This document shows positions 1-8,101 of a stretch of DNA of 64,000 bases, one piece after another. The stretch covers positions 62,001 through 126,000 of the forward strand of contig NZ_JAATEO010000019.1 in assembly GCF_012034245.1 (NCBI RefSeq). Direction: 5' to 3'. Source of the stretch: Micromonospora thermarum. GTDB lineage: Bacteria; Actinomycetota; Actinomycetes; Mycobacteriales; Micromonosporaceae. The number at the start of each line of letters is the position of its first letter. Position 1 is the stretch's first letter. A program made the translations under genes and the position numbers. The notes under the pieces are model-generated. The model made no database searches. It was not told where the DNA came from and saw only the letters and a program-made list of their open reading frames with translations.

Positions 1-256
1 TGACCCGGTTCTCGATGATCTGCCGGGCCTCCTCGAGGTTCTCCGCGGTCGGCGGCTGCCCGTTGACCGTGTTCGTCGCCTCAAGCGTGAGCCGGGTGCC
101 GCCGACGAGGTCCAGGCCGAGCTTGGGCTCGAGCCGGTCCTTCCAGCTGCCGCTGGCACCGCCCGCGAAGAACACCAGAAGGTAGAGGACGACGAAGATG
201 AACCCGAGCACGGCCAGTTGCCGTCCGGGGCGCATCTGTCCCTGAGGTGGTGCCAC
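1..256 (-). CDS. secD: SecD, protein-export membrane protein (N-terminal part, runs off the left edge)
   Basis: This is the first ~85 residues of SecD, the SecDF subunit that uses proton motive force to help preproteins through SecYEG. An N-terminal membrane segment (about residues 14-32, LAVLGFIFVVLYLLVFFAGG) is followed by the typical KLGLDLVGGTRLTLEA stretch, where the conserved D-L-G-G-hydrophobic signature appears as LDLVGG. I chose the GTG start because a GGGAG/AGGAC run lies just upstream; an in-frame ATG seven codons later is possible. The gene lies downstream of yajC on the same strand, the usual actinobacterial order. The rest lies outside the window. Confidence 0.9.
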   Translation of the reverse strand, partial: MAPPQGQMRPGRQLAVLGFIFVVLYLLVFFAGGASGSWKDRLEPKLGLDLVGGTRLTLEATNTVNGQPPTAENLEEARQIIENRV

Positions 257-473
257 GGCTGTCCTGTCTCCCTGTGGGTCACGCCGCCGCTGCGGGCGGC
301 GGGTGTCGGCCGGCCCTCCCGGCCGATGAGCTGCCCGAGCCGGTACGCGCGACCGGCACACGGGCCACGGCAGCACGCGCCGGCCCAGGCGTACCGGCGC
401 CGCGCGCCGACCCGGCTATCCACTTGTCACGTCGCGAGCGCCGCCCCGGTGCTCACCGGGGCGGGCGACGGTG

Positions 474-812
474 TCACTCCTTGACGACGTCCGCGTCGTC
501 GGCGGCCGACTCGGCCGGACGCTCCGCCTTGGTGACCACCCGCGCGATCGCGGGGCGGGCGTAGCGGGTCTGCACGCCGGGGGCGACCTCGAGCAGGACG
601 GTGTCGTCGTCCACGCCGGTGACCGTGCCGTAGAGCCCGCCGATGGTCACGACCTCGTCGCCCGGGCCGAGGGTGGACTGCATCGCCTCCGCTTCGCGGC
701 GCCGCTTCTGCTGCGGACGGATCATCATGAAGTACATGACGCCGAAGAGCAGGGCGATCATGAGGATGGGCGTGAAGCCGCCGGCGCCGCCGGCCGATTG
801 TGCGTAAAGCAC
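474..812 (-). CDS. yajC: YajC, preprotein translocase accessory subunit
   Basis: YajC is a small single-span membrane partner of SecDF. An N-terminal hydrophobic helix (ILMIALLFGVMYFMMI) runs into the family signature IRPQQKRR, followed by a soluble beta domain (GDEVVTIGGLYGTV) and an acidic tail. I chose GTG at 812 because GGGAAGG sits at a good distance upstream. ATG at 830 (MGRSTT...) is the alternative, and the longer reading frame upstream of that looks non-coding. The protein is 112 residues, normal for the family. Its neighbours ruvB and secD match the order known in mycobacteria. Confidence 0.9.
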   Translation of the reverse strand: MLYAQSAGGAGGFTPILMIALLFGVMYFMMIRPQQKRRREAEAMQSTLGPGDEVVTIGGLYGTVTGVDDDTVLLEVAPGVQTRYARPAIARVVTKAERPAESAADDADVVKE

Positions 813-950
813 GGTGGTAGACCTTCCCATTGGCCTCCGGACCGGCACGGGTGCGCCGGAGCGGAGGCGGATTCTCACGTCCTGTACAGACCGCGGCGAG
901 TCTAATCCCTGCACCTGGGAACGCCGAATGCGGCACAGATCACGTTCACA

Positions 951-3023
951 TCACGGCTGATCGGGCTCCACGGAGAACAGATCGGGCACGGGAGGGGCAT
1001 CCGTGCCAAATGTACCATTCGGTGGCGTACGCCCCAGGTGCCGCCAGGCGGCCTCGGTGGCGACCCGCCCCCGGGGCGTACGGGCGAGCAGGCCGGCGCG
1101 CACCAGGAACGGCTCGCAGACCTCCTCCACCGTGTCCGGCTGCTCCCCCACCGCCACCGCGAGGGTGGACAGGCCCACCGGCCCACCACGGAACGAGTCG
1201 ACCAGCGCGGTGAGCACCGCCCGGTCCAGCCGGTCCAGCCCGAGCGCGTCGACGTCGTACACGGTGAGGGCCGCCCGGGCGGTCTCCACGGTGACCACAC
1301 CGTCGGCCCGGACCTCGGCGAAGTCCCGGACCCGGCGCAGCAGCCGGTTGGCGATCCGCGGGGTGCCCCGGGACCGGCCGGCGATCTCGGCGGCGCCGTC
1401 GTCGGTGATCGGCACGCCGAGGATCCGCGCCGAGCGGTGCAGCAGCGCCTCCAGGTCGGCCGGGGCGTAGAAGTCCAGGTGCGCGACGAAGCCGAACCGG
1501 TCCCGCATCGGGCCGGTGAGCAGGCCGGACCGGGTGGTCGCGCCGACCAGCGTGAACGGCTCCACGTCGAGCGGGATGGCGGTCGCGCCGGGGCCCTTGC
1601 CGACGACCACGTCGACGCGGAAGTCCTCCATCGCGGAGTAGAGCAGCTCCTCCGCCGGCCGGGCGATCCGGTGGATCTCGTCGATGAACAGCACGTCGCC
1701 CTCGGCGAGGCTGGTCAGGATGGCGGCCAGGTCGCCCGAGCGCTCGATCGCCGGGCCGCTGGTCACCCGGATGCCGGTGCCCAGCTCCGCGGCGACGATG
1801 TTGGCCAACGTGGTGTTGTGCACGACGAAGTCATTGACAGTGAAGGTGTGATCGCCGTCCACCGTCAGACACCGGCACTCGTGCAGACCGGCCTGCTCCA
1901 CCGATACCACCCGGTCGGCCGCGAGCCGCTCCTCGAAGCGGTCGCGACGTGGCGCCCACTCCGCGAGTCGCATGCCCCGCTCGCCGATGACTGTGATCCG
2001 CTCGACGAACCTGGCCACGTCGTCCTGGCTGGTGATGCTCAGCCGCCACGACTCGTGGGATCTGCCCTGGTAACGACCCCGCTTCAGCTTCAACCGCGAC
2101 TGGATCCCGAGTCGGAGGAGAAGATGCTGCACGTCGGCGAGCAAGTCACGCGAGACGCTGTAGTACTCGACCATGACGTCGTAACGGTCCCGCCCGCGGC
2201 GGCTGACCGAACCGTCGCAGGCGAAGTAGGCACCGAGGAAGGCGCCCACCTGCCAGCTGTCACCACGGTAGACGAACTCGGGTACGCGCTTCTGCCAGGC
2301 GTTCTTGTCGAGCAGCCCGTGCTCTTCCAGCCAGGGCCGGAGCCCGGAGATTCTGACTAGGGAGCTTCTGGCGCTATTGGGCCTGGTGTTGTGGGTGTAT
2401 CCAAGCCGATCACACGTCGACCGGAAGTCGGCGAGAACATCCTCGTCGCCACCCGTGAAGGTCACCTGGTTGGTCGTGCACCCATCACCGACGAGATACC
2501 CGGCAAGCTTGTACTCATCGAGCGCCTCGGTGCCGTCCACAACGAGATTCGGACCCAAGACGTTGGCAAGGAAGTCCCGTTCCGTCAGGTCCCCCGCCTT
2601 GGCCCAGCCGTCTGGTGTCCAGAAGGGGTGATCCGGTGCGGCGACCACCTCGCGACCGCTCGCAGTTCGGATCCGGACGGACTCGAGTTCCCCCTGTTCG
2701 TGTACGGCGGTCACGGTGGCGCCGCCGCCGGTACGGGTGATGACACGGTCTCCCACGACGATGTCACCCAGCCGCCGCCGCATGCCGTCCTCGAGCAGAA
2801 CCAGGGCATCGACGGACACGGGCTTACCGAGGCCAGGTGGCCCGGACAGCAGGATGTGGTCCGGCGGGCTGCCGCGCCGCATCGCGCCCTGCAACAGCAG
2901 GTCGAGCTGGTCGCGGACCCGGTGCTGGGCGATGAACTCCCCCAGCCGCTTCGGCCGGACGCTGGCCTCCGCGTCCCGCTCCGCGTCGCTGACGTACGCC
3001 GAGACCAGGTTGTCCCCGCTCAC
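951..3023 (-). CDS. ruvB: RuvB, Holliday junction branch migration ATPase, interrupted by an intein
   Basis: RuvB is the hexameric AAA+ motor that migrates Holliday junctions with RuvA. The 690-codon frame reads as RuvB residues 1-67, ending inside Walker A (GPPGLGK), then a 336-residue insert, then TTLANIVAAELG and the remaining ~285 residues. These include Walker B (LFIDEIHR), sensor 1 (GATTRSG) and the arginine-finger region (GPMRDRFG). Removing the insert leaves 354 residues, the normal RuvB length. The GTG start overlaps the ruvA stop as GTGA, which implies translational coupling. The insert is in frame and opens no stop, so the gene is intact but needs protein splicing to make a working P-loop. 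Confidence 0.97.
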   Translation of the reverse strand: MSGDNLVSAYVSDAERDAEASVRPKRLGEFIAQHRVRDQLDLLLQGAMRRGSPPDHILLSGPPGLGKPVSVDALVLLEDGMRRRLGDIVVGDRVITRTGGGATVTAVHEQGELESVRIRTASGREVVAAPDHPFWTPDGWAKAGDLTERDFLANVLGPNLVVDGTEALDEYKLAGYLVGDGCTTNQVTFTGGDEDVLADFRSTCDRLGYTHNTRPNSARSSLVRISGLRPWLEEHGLLDKNAWQKRVPEFVYRGDSWQVGAFLGAYFACDGSVSRRGRDRYDVMVEYYSVSRDLLADVQHLLLRLGIQSRLKLKRGRYQGRSHESWRLSITSQDDVARFVERITVIGERGMRLAEWAPRRDRFEERLAADRVVSVEQAGLHECRCLTVDGDHTFTVNDFVVHNTTLANIVAAELGTGIRVTSGPAIERSGDLAAILTSLAEGDVLFIDEIHRIARPAEELLYSAMEDFRVDVVVGKGPGATAIPLDVEPFTLVGATTRSGLLTGPMRDRFGFVAHLDFYAPADLEALLHRSARILGVPITDDGAAEIAGRSRGTPRIANRLLRRVRDFAEVRADGVVTVETARAALTVYDVDALGLDRLDRAVLTALVDSFRGGPVGLSTLAVAVGEQPDTVEEVCEPFLVRAGLLARTPRGRVATEAAWRHLGRTPPNGTFGTDAPPVPDLFSVEPDQP
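1815..2822 (-). mobile_element. Class 3-type intein with LAGLIDADG homing endonuclease, in the RuvB P-loop
   Basis: This 336-residue in-frame insert splits Walker A between Lys67 and Thr. It begins Pro-Val-Ser-Val-Asp-Ala-Leu-Val, a block A shape but with Pro instead of Cys/Ser at position 1. Block B reads APDHPFWT, with His65 and Trp68. Block F reads CRCLTV, with Cys318 where most inteins have Asp. The insert ends His335-Asn336 and the next extein residue is Thr. Non-nucleophilic residue 1 plus a Trp/Cys/Thr triad is the hallmark of class 3 inteins. Between the splicing blocks are two LAGLIDADG motifs, LAGYLVGDG (106-114) and FLGAYFACDG (195-204), each with the catalytic Asp (113 and 203). 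The insert is visibly less GC-rich than the flanking ruvB, which suggests transfer. Confidence 0.93.
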
Positions 3024-3622
3024 CGGGTGCGGCCCAGCAGTCGGATGGCCTGCTTGAGCAGGACCGGCACCGGCGGGACGTCCCCGTCGAGGGTCTCCGC
3101 CACCGCGGCGACCGCCTGGTCGGCCTGACCGGCCGTCCACCCGAGACCGACGAGCGCCTGCCGGACCTGCTCCGGCCAGGCGCCGGTGGTGACGCCGGCC
3201 GCGCCGTCGACGCCCACCGGGATTGGGCCGATCCGGTCGCGCAGCTCCAGCACCAGCCGCTCGGCACCCTTCCTGCCGATGCCCGGCACGCGGGTCAGCG
3301 CGGCGGTGTCGGCGTTGGCGATGGCCTTGCGGACCGCGTCCGGGGTGTGCACGGCGAGCACGGCCTGGGCGAGCCGCGGGCCGACCCCGCTGGCGGTCTG
3401 GAGCAGCTCGAACAGGGCCTTGGCGTCGTCGTCGGCGAAGCCGTAGAGGGTCAGCGAATCCTCGCGGACGACCAGGCTGGTGGCGAGCCGGGCCGGCTGG
3501 CCGACCCGCAGCTCGGCGATGGTGCCCGGGGCGCACTGCACCGCCAGGCCCACCCCGCCGACCTCGATCACGGCGTGGTCGGGACCGGTCGCGGTCACCA
3601 CGCCCCGGACGCTGGCGATCAT
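3020..3622 (-). CDS. ruvA: RuvA, Holliday junction DNA-binding subunit
   Basis: RuvA tetramers bind the four-way junction and dock RuvB motors. The 200-residue protein starts MIASVRGVV and has the N-terminal OB fold. It then has two helix-hairpin-helix motifs (ASGVGPRLAQAVL and VPGIGRKGAERLV, about residues 75-125) and a C-terminal RuvB-binding helical domain (ALVGLGWTAGQADQAV). The ATG is fixed by its overlap with the ruvC stop (ATGA), while its own stop overlaps the ruvB GTG. ruvCAB is therefore a tightly coupled operon. Confidence 0.97.
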   Translation of the reverse strand: MIASVRGVVTATGPDHAVIEVGGVGLAVQCAPGTIAELRVGQPARLATSLVVREDSLTLYGFADDDAKALFELLQTASGVGPRLAQAVLAVHTPDAVRKAIANADTAALTRVPGIGRKGAERLVLELRDRIGPIPVGVDGAAGVTTGAWPEQVRQALVGLGWTAGQADQAVAAVAETLDGDVPPVPVLLKQAIRLLGRTR

Positions 3623-4146
3623 CGAACTCCTCCTCGTCGTACGCGATCGGCCGCGGCGGCCAGCTTGGAACGGGTGCCACCGCGCCACACGTGACAGATG
3701 GCCAGGGCCAGCGCGTCGGCGGCGTCGGCCGGGCGGGGCGGCTCGGGCAGCCGCAGCAGCCGGGTCACCATGGCGGTCATCTGGGCCTTGTCGGCCTGAC
3801 CGGAACCGGTCACCGCCGCCTTCACCTCGCTCGGCGTGTACGTCTGGACCGGCAGGCCGGCGCGGGCGCCCGCGAGCACCGCGATCCCACTGGCCTGCGC
3901 GGTGCCCATCACCGTGCGCACGTTGTGCTGGCTGAAGACGCGCTCGACGGCGACGCTGTCCGGACGGTGCTCGGCGACCAGGTCGGTGAGCGACCGGTCC
4001 AGGTGCAGCAGCCGCACCGGCAGTTCGTCGGCCGGGTCGGTGTAGACGACGTAGTAGGCGACCAGCGTGCAGGGCCGCCCGGGCACGCCCTCGACCACGC
4101 CGACCCCGCAGCGGGTCAGGCCCGGGTCGATGCCGAGCACGCGCAC
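3619..4146 (-). CDS. ruvC: RuvC, Holliday junction resolvase
   Basis: RuvC is the RNase H-fold endonuclease that cuts Holliday junctions at symmetrical sites. The 175-residue protein shows the metal-binding acidic residues in order: Asp7 in LGIDPG, Glu68 in VAVERVF, and Asp141/Asp144 in PADAADALALAI. I chose the GTG start because it gives the standard N-terminus VRVLGIDPGL and has a GGGAGGGGG run upstream. It is the first gene of ruvCAB. In most actinobacteria yebC lies close upstream, but here yebC is about 16 kb away. Confidence 0.97.
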   Translation of the reverse strand: MRVLGIDPGLTRCGVGVVEGVPGRPCTLVAYYVVYTDPADELPVRLLHLDRSLTDLVAEHRPDSVAVERVFSQHNVRTVMGTAQASGIAVLAGARAGLPVQTYTPSEVKAAVTGSGQADKAQMTAMVTRLLRLPEPPRPADAADALALAICHVWRGGTRSKLAAAADRVRRGGVR

Positions 4147-4250
4147 GCCGCCCCCTCCCCGACCGTCAGCAGTACGTGTGTTCGACACCCTACCGATGCC
4201 GCCACCGCACCGCGCCACGGGACACGCCGCGCCCACGCGACAGGCAAGCG

Positions 4251-4532
4251 TCAGCGGCGGGTCGGGTCGACCTCGATCGTCACCGTCACCGGGTCGCCGT
4301 CGTCCTTGCCGGCCCGGATCCGGGCGGGCACCGGGAGCAGCCAGCCGGCCTTCCGGTCCCGCCAGACGCTGGTCGACCAGGTGCGGCCGTCCACGGTGGC
4401 GGTGACCGGCACCCGGCCGAACGGTCCCGCCGTGGCGGGTGCGTGCTGCGGCGGCACCGGGGCGAACACCCACCCGCCGGCACCCGACCACCGCACCAGC
4501 GTCGCCTCGAACGTCCCGTCGACCCGCTCCAC
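4251..4532 (-). CDS. DUF1905 domain protein
   Basis: This small beta-rich protein (about 93 residues) matches the DUF1905 pattern: an N-terminal F-E-A-T-L strand, a central GPFGRVPVTATVDGRTW segment, the W-LPVPARIR motif, and a final DPVTVTIEVD strand. Its function is unknown; the domain often sits beside YdeI/OmdA-type proteins, which are not present here. I chose the GTG start because it precedes VDGTFEATL and has a GGGGGCGG run upstream. It lies between ruvC (same strand) and the divergent hydroxybutyrate dehydrogenase. The reading frame continues upstream without a stop, so the start is uncertain. Confidence 0.7.
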   Translation of the reverse strand: MERVDGTFEATLVRWSGAGGWVFAPVPPQHAPATAGPFGRVPVTATVDGRTWSTSVWRDRKAGWLLPVPARIRAGKDDGDPVTVTIEVDPTRR

Positions 4533-4746
4533 CGCCGCCCCCGTCGCACCAACGCGGCGAGCCTCCCACCACCCCCCGACACCTCGGCCGGACGCGGGTC
4601 GATCAAACCGGCCGGCGCGCCGCCGCGCGACAGCGTGGTGGACAGGCCAGCACGCGGGATGTCCCGCCGGGCCACACACAGTCCGGGTCGAGTATGTGTC
4701 GCCGGCCCATGTGCGCCCGGCCACACAGCTCGTAGTTTCTTGCGCC

Positions 4747-5529
4747 ATGACGGCAGAACCCGTGGCGGTCCCCCACGTCGTACGCGTCGACCTCGCCGGT
4801 CGTACCGCCCTGGTGACCGGGGGCGGCAGTGGCATCGGGCGGGCGTGTGCCCTTCGGCTCGGCGCGGCGGGCGCCAAGGTCCTGGTGGTGGACCGCAACG
4901 TCGAGGCGGCGAAGGCGGTCGCCGCCGAGGCCGGCGGGCGCGCCGAGGGGATCGACCTGGCCGACCCGGAGGCGGTGGAGCGGCTCGACGCCGACATCGA
5001 CGTCGTGGTGAACAACGCCGGCCTCCAGCACGTCGCGCCGGTGCAGGAGTTCTCCGTCGAACGCTTCGAGTACCTGCACCGGGTGATGGTGGAGGCACCG
5101 TTCCTGATCATCCGGCGGGCCCTGCCGCACATGTACGCCAAGGGCTGGGGCCGCATCGTCAACATCTCGTCCGTGCACGGGCTGCGCGCCTCGCCGTACA
5201 AGGCGGCGTACGTGTCGGCGAAGCACGCCCTGGAGGGCCTGTCGAAGGTGGTCGCGCTGGAGGGTGCGCCGCACGGCGTCACCGCCAACTGCATCAACCC
5301 GGCGTACGTGCGCACCGCGCTGGTGGAGAGCCAGATCGCCGACCAAGCGGCCACCCACGGCATCCCGGAGACCGAGGTCGTCGAGCGGATCATGCTGGCC
5401 CGCGCGGCGATCAAGCGGCTGATCGAGCCGGAGGAGGTCGCCGAACTGGTCGCGTACCTCTGCTCCCCGCCGGCGGCCTTCATCACCGGCGCGTCGATCG
5501 CCCTCGACGGGGGCTGGACGGCCAACTAG
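4747..5529 (+). CDS. 3-hydroxybutyrate dehydrogenase (SDR family)
   Basis: This is a cytosolic NAD-dependent short-chain dehydrogenase, most likely converting (R)-3-hydroxybutyrate to acetoacetate. The 260-residue protein has the Rossmann glycine motif TGGGSGIG at 24-31, NNAG at 89-92 and the catalytic Ser142-Tyr155-Lys159 set. The region around SSVHGLRASPYKAAYVSAKHALEG, together with the C-terminal F-I-T-G-A-x-I-x-L-D-G-G-W-T, resembles hydroxybutyrate dehydrogenases more than other SDRs. The stop overlaps a possible GTG start of the next gene, so a shared mRNA with the GAF regulator is likely. Substrate assignment is by resemblance only. Confidence 0.85.
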   Translation: MTAEPVAVPHVVRVDLAGRTALVTGGGSGIGRACALRLGAAGAKVLVVDRNVEAAKAVAAEAGGRAEGIDLADPEAVERLDADIDVVVNNAGLQHVAPVQEFSVERFEYLHRVMVEAPFLIIRRALPHMYAKGWGRIVNISSVHGLRASPYKAAYVSAKHALEGLSKVVALEGAPHGVTANCINPAYVRTALVESQIADQAATHGIPETEVVERIMLARAAIKRLIEPEEVAELVAYLCSPPAAFITGASIALDGGWTAN

Positions 5530-5543
5530 TGGCCTCGCGCACA

Positions 5544-7463
5544 ATGTCGCTCATGTCGTCGCCGGTGGAGTTCCTGGAGCTGCTCGCGCGGGAGGCGGCC
5601 GCGGTCGAGTTCGAGGGCCCGCTGGTCGCCGCGCGCGCCGCCGGCCTGCCCGCCGACCGGCTGGCGGAGCTGGAGCAGGCCAAGACGGTCGCGTTGCGGG
5701 TCCGCGCGCTGCTGGAGCGGCGGCGCCGCCGGGAGACCGAGCTCTCCGGCCTGTACGACACGGCCAGCGACCTGGCGGGGCTGCGCGACCTGGACGACGT
5801 GCTGCGGGCGATCGTGCACCGGGCCCGGATCCTGCTCGGCACCGACGTGGCGTACATGACGCTCAACGACGAGGAGCACGGCGACACGTACATGCGGGTC
5901 ACCGACGGCTCGATCTCGGCGCGTTTCCAGCGACTGCGGCTGCCGATGGGAGCCGGCCTGGGCGGGCTGGTGGCCCAGAGCGGCACCCCGTACGCCACCG
6001 CGAACTACCCGGAGGACGAGCGGTTCCACCACACCGGGGAGATCGACGCCGGGGTGGGCGAGGAGGGCCTGGTGGCGATCCTCGGGGTGCCGCTGCGGCT
6101 CGGGTCGACCTCGATCGGCGTGCTCTACGCGGCCAACCGCTCGGCCCGGCCGTTCGCCCGGGAGGAGGTCGCGCTCCTGGTCTCCCTCGCCGCGCACGCC
6201 GCGGTGGCGATCGACACGGCCCGGCTGCTCGCCGAGACCCGCTCGGCGCTGGAGGAGCTGTCCGCGGCCAACACCACCATCCGGGCGCACAGCACCTCGG
6301 TGGAGCGGGCCGCGGCGGCGCACGACCGGATGACCGCCCTCGTGCTGCGCGGCGGCGGGGTGGAGGACGTGGCCGCCGCCGTCACGGAGGTGCTCGGCGG
6401 CGCCCTGCTGGCGCTGGACGCCGAGGGCCGGCTGCTGGCCCGGGTGGGCGAGATAGAGGAGCCGGACCGGGCGGACATGGTGGAGGCGGTGGCGGCGTCG
6501 CGTACGGAGGGGCGCAGCGTCCGGCGGGGTCCCCTCTGGTACGCGGCGGTGGTCGCCGGCGCGGAGAACCTGGGCGCGCTGGTGCTGCGCCCGGACGGGG
6601 AGCTCGTCGACGCCGACCAGCGGATCCTGGAGCGGGCGTCCCTGGTGACCGCGCTGCTGCTGCTGTTCCGGCGGACGGTCGCCGAGGCGGAGGGGCGGGT
6701 GCGGGGTGAGCTGCTCGACGACCTGATCGCCCGCCCGCTGCGGGACACCGACGCGTTGCGCAGCCGGGCCCGCCGGCTCGGCGTGGACCTGGACGCCCCG
6801 CACGTGCTCGTCTGCGTCGGCGACGACGCGATCGCCGCGACCGGCTCGGCCCGGCAGCGGGTGCTGTCCTGGGCCACCACGTACGCCTCGACCCGGGGTG
6901 GGCTGGCGGCGGCGCGGGACGGCCGGGTGGTGCTGATGCTGCCCGGCAAGGACGCGGGCGGCGCCGCCCGTGCGGTGGCGCGCGACCTGTCCCGGGTGAC
7001 CGGGCGGCCGGTGACCGCCGGGGCGAGCGGCCCGTCCACCGGCCCGGCCTCGCTGGCCGGCGCCTTCCGCGAGGCCGACCGCTGCCTGACCGCGTTGGGG
7101 GCGCTGGGCCGGGCCGGGCAGGGCGCCAGCACCGACGAGCTGGGCTTCGTCGGGCTGCTGCTGGGCGCGGTGGGCGACGGCGGTGACAAGGACGTTGCCC
7201 GGTTCCTGGACGCCACCGTCGGGGCGGTGGTCGACTACGACGCCCGCCGGGGCACCGCGCTGGTGAAGACGCTGGAGGCGTACTTCGGGGTGGGCGGCAG
7301 CCTGGCCCGCGCGGCGGAGCAGCTGCACGTGCACGTCAACACGGTCACGCAGCGCCTGGAGCGGGTGGGGCAGCTGCTCGGGGCGGACTGGCAGCGGCCC
7401 GAGCGGGCCCTGGAGGTGCAGCTCGCGCTGCGTCTGCACCGCCTGCGCCACCCGGCGGGCTGA
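5544..7463 (+). CDS. GAF-domain PucR/CdaR-type helix-turn-helix regulator
   Basis: This is a likely transcription factor of ~639 residues. An N-terminal helical region precedes a GAF sensor domain (about 70-235, including RLRLPMGAGLGGLVAQSG and the AAHAAVAIDTARL closing helix). A middle region of CdaR/GGDEF-like type follows. At the C-terminus is a PucR-type HTH (about 575-635: TLEAYFGVGGSLARAAEQLHVHVNTV). Its tight position behind the hydroxybutyrate dehydrogenase suggests that it controls that gene in response to a small molecule. Starts at GTG 5529 (overlapping the previous stop), ATG 5544 and ATG 5553 are all in frame, and none has a strong ribosome site. Confidence 0.82.
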   Translation: MSLMSSPVEFLELLAREAAAVEFEGPLVAARAAGLPADRLAELEQAKTVALRVRALLERRRRRETELSGLYDTASDLAGLRDLDDVLRAIVHRARILLGTDVAYMTLNDEEHGDTYMRVTDGSISARFQRLRLPMGAGLGGLVAQSGTPYATANYPEDERFHHTGEIDAGVGEEGLVAILGVPLRLGSTSIGVLYAANRSARPFAREEVALLVSLAAHAAVAIDTARLLAETRSALEELSAANTTIRAHSTSVERAAAAHDRMTALVLRGGGVEDVAAAVTEVLGGALLALDAEGRLLARVGEIEEPDRADMVEAVAASRTEGRSVRRGPLWYAAVVAGAENLGALVLRPDGELVDADQRILERASLVTALLLLFRRTVAEAEGRVRGELLDDLIARPLRDTDALRSRARRLGVDLDAPHVLVCVGDDAIAATGSARQRVLSWATTYASTRGGLAAARDGRVVLMLPGKDAGGAARAVARDLSRVTGRPVTAGASGPSTGPASLAGAFREADRCLTALGALGRAGQGASTDELGFVGLLLGAVGDGGDKDVARFLDATVGAVVDYDARRGTALVKTLEAYFGVGGSLARAAEQLHVHVNTVTQRLERVGQLLGADWQRPERALEVQLALRLHRLRHPAG

Positions 7464-7481
7464 CCCCCGGCGGCCGCACCG

Positions 7482-8090
7482 TCAGCGGGGGCGGATGCCC
7501 TCCAGGACACCGTCGACGATCTTCTCGGGCAGGGTCGCCTCGTCGAGGTCCGGGTGCCAGCGCAACATCCGCTGGACCAGCATCGGCCCGGTGAGCATCG
7601 CCAGGGTGACCTCGATGTCGAGGTCGGCGCGCAGCTCGCCGGCGCGGACCCCGCGCCGCAGCACCTCGCGCATCAGCTCCCGGCGGGGCTCGATGATGTT
7701 CTGGTAGAGCTCGTACTGCTCCGGGCTCCGGTTCACCGCGGGCACCAGGCAGGGCATGATGCGCGCGGCTCGGGGGTCGATGTTGTGGCCGACCGCGCCG
7801 AGCAGCAGCATCAGGTCGTCGCGGACCGAACGGCCGGAAAGCTCGGGCTGACCACCCTTGAGCGTCCGCAGCGCGTCGCGCAGCAGCGCGTCCTTGCCCG
7901 GCCAGCGGCGATAGATCGTCGCCTTGCCGACCCCGGCCCGGGCCGCGATGGCCTCGACGGAGATCGCCTCGATCGTGTTGCCCTCGGCGAGCAGGTCCAG
8001 CGTGGCGTCGATGATCGCCTCGTCCGCGCGGACGCTCCGCGGTCGCCCGGGCGACCGCGGAGCGTCGGCGGTGGGAGTCATGGCGGACAT
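7482..8090 (-). CDS. TetR family transcriptional regulator
   Basis: This 202-residue TetR-type repressor has an N-terminal helix-turn-helix (about 25-70: ATLDLLAEG...AIAARAGVGKATIYRRWPGKDALL) with the family-typical Y-R-R-W-P, and a C-terminal ligand-binding helical domain related to TetR_C_11/AcrR members. It lies 11 bp downstream of the MFS exporter on the same strand and is probably co-transcribed with it, the usual layout of a drug pump and its repressor. A repeated palindromic motif upstream of the exporter (9690-9760) is a candidate operator. The inducer is unknown. Confidence 0.9.
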   Translation of the reverse strand: MSAMTPTADAPRSPGRPRSVRADEAIIDATLDLLAEGNTIEAISVEAIAARAGVGKATIYRRWPGKDALLRDALRTLKGGQPELSGRSVRDDLMLLLGAVGHNIDPRAARIMPCLVPAVNRSPEQYELYQNIIEPRRELMREVLRRGVRAGELRADLDIEVTLAMLTGPMLVQRMLRWHPDLDEATLPEKIVDGVLEGIRPR

Positions 8091-8101
8091 TCTCCCCGAA
8101 C

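Noticed and set aside
951..3680. RuvB read as a frameshifted or fused gene because of its length
   Set aside because: The extra length is explained by an in-frame intein and a non-coding extension upstream of the GTG start; no frameshift is needed.
5526..7451. Long minus-strand frame opposite the GAF regulator
   Set aside because: Composition is typical of a shadow (Gln/Arg/His/Val-rich), while the plus strand gives a clear GAF plus HTH protein.
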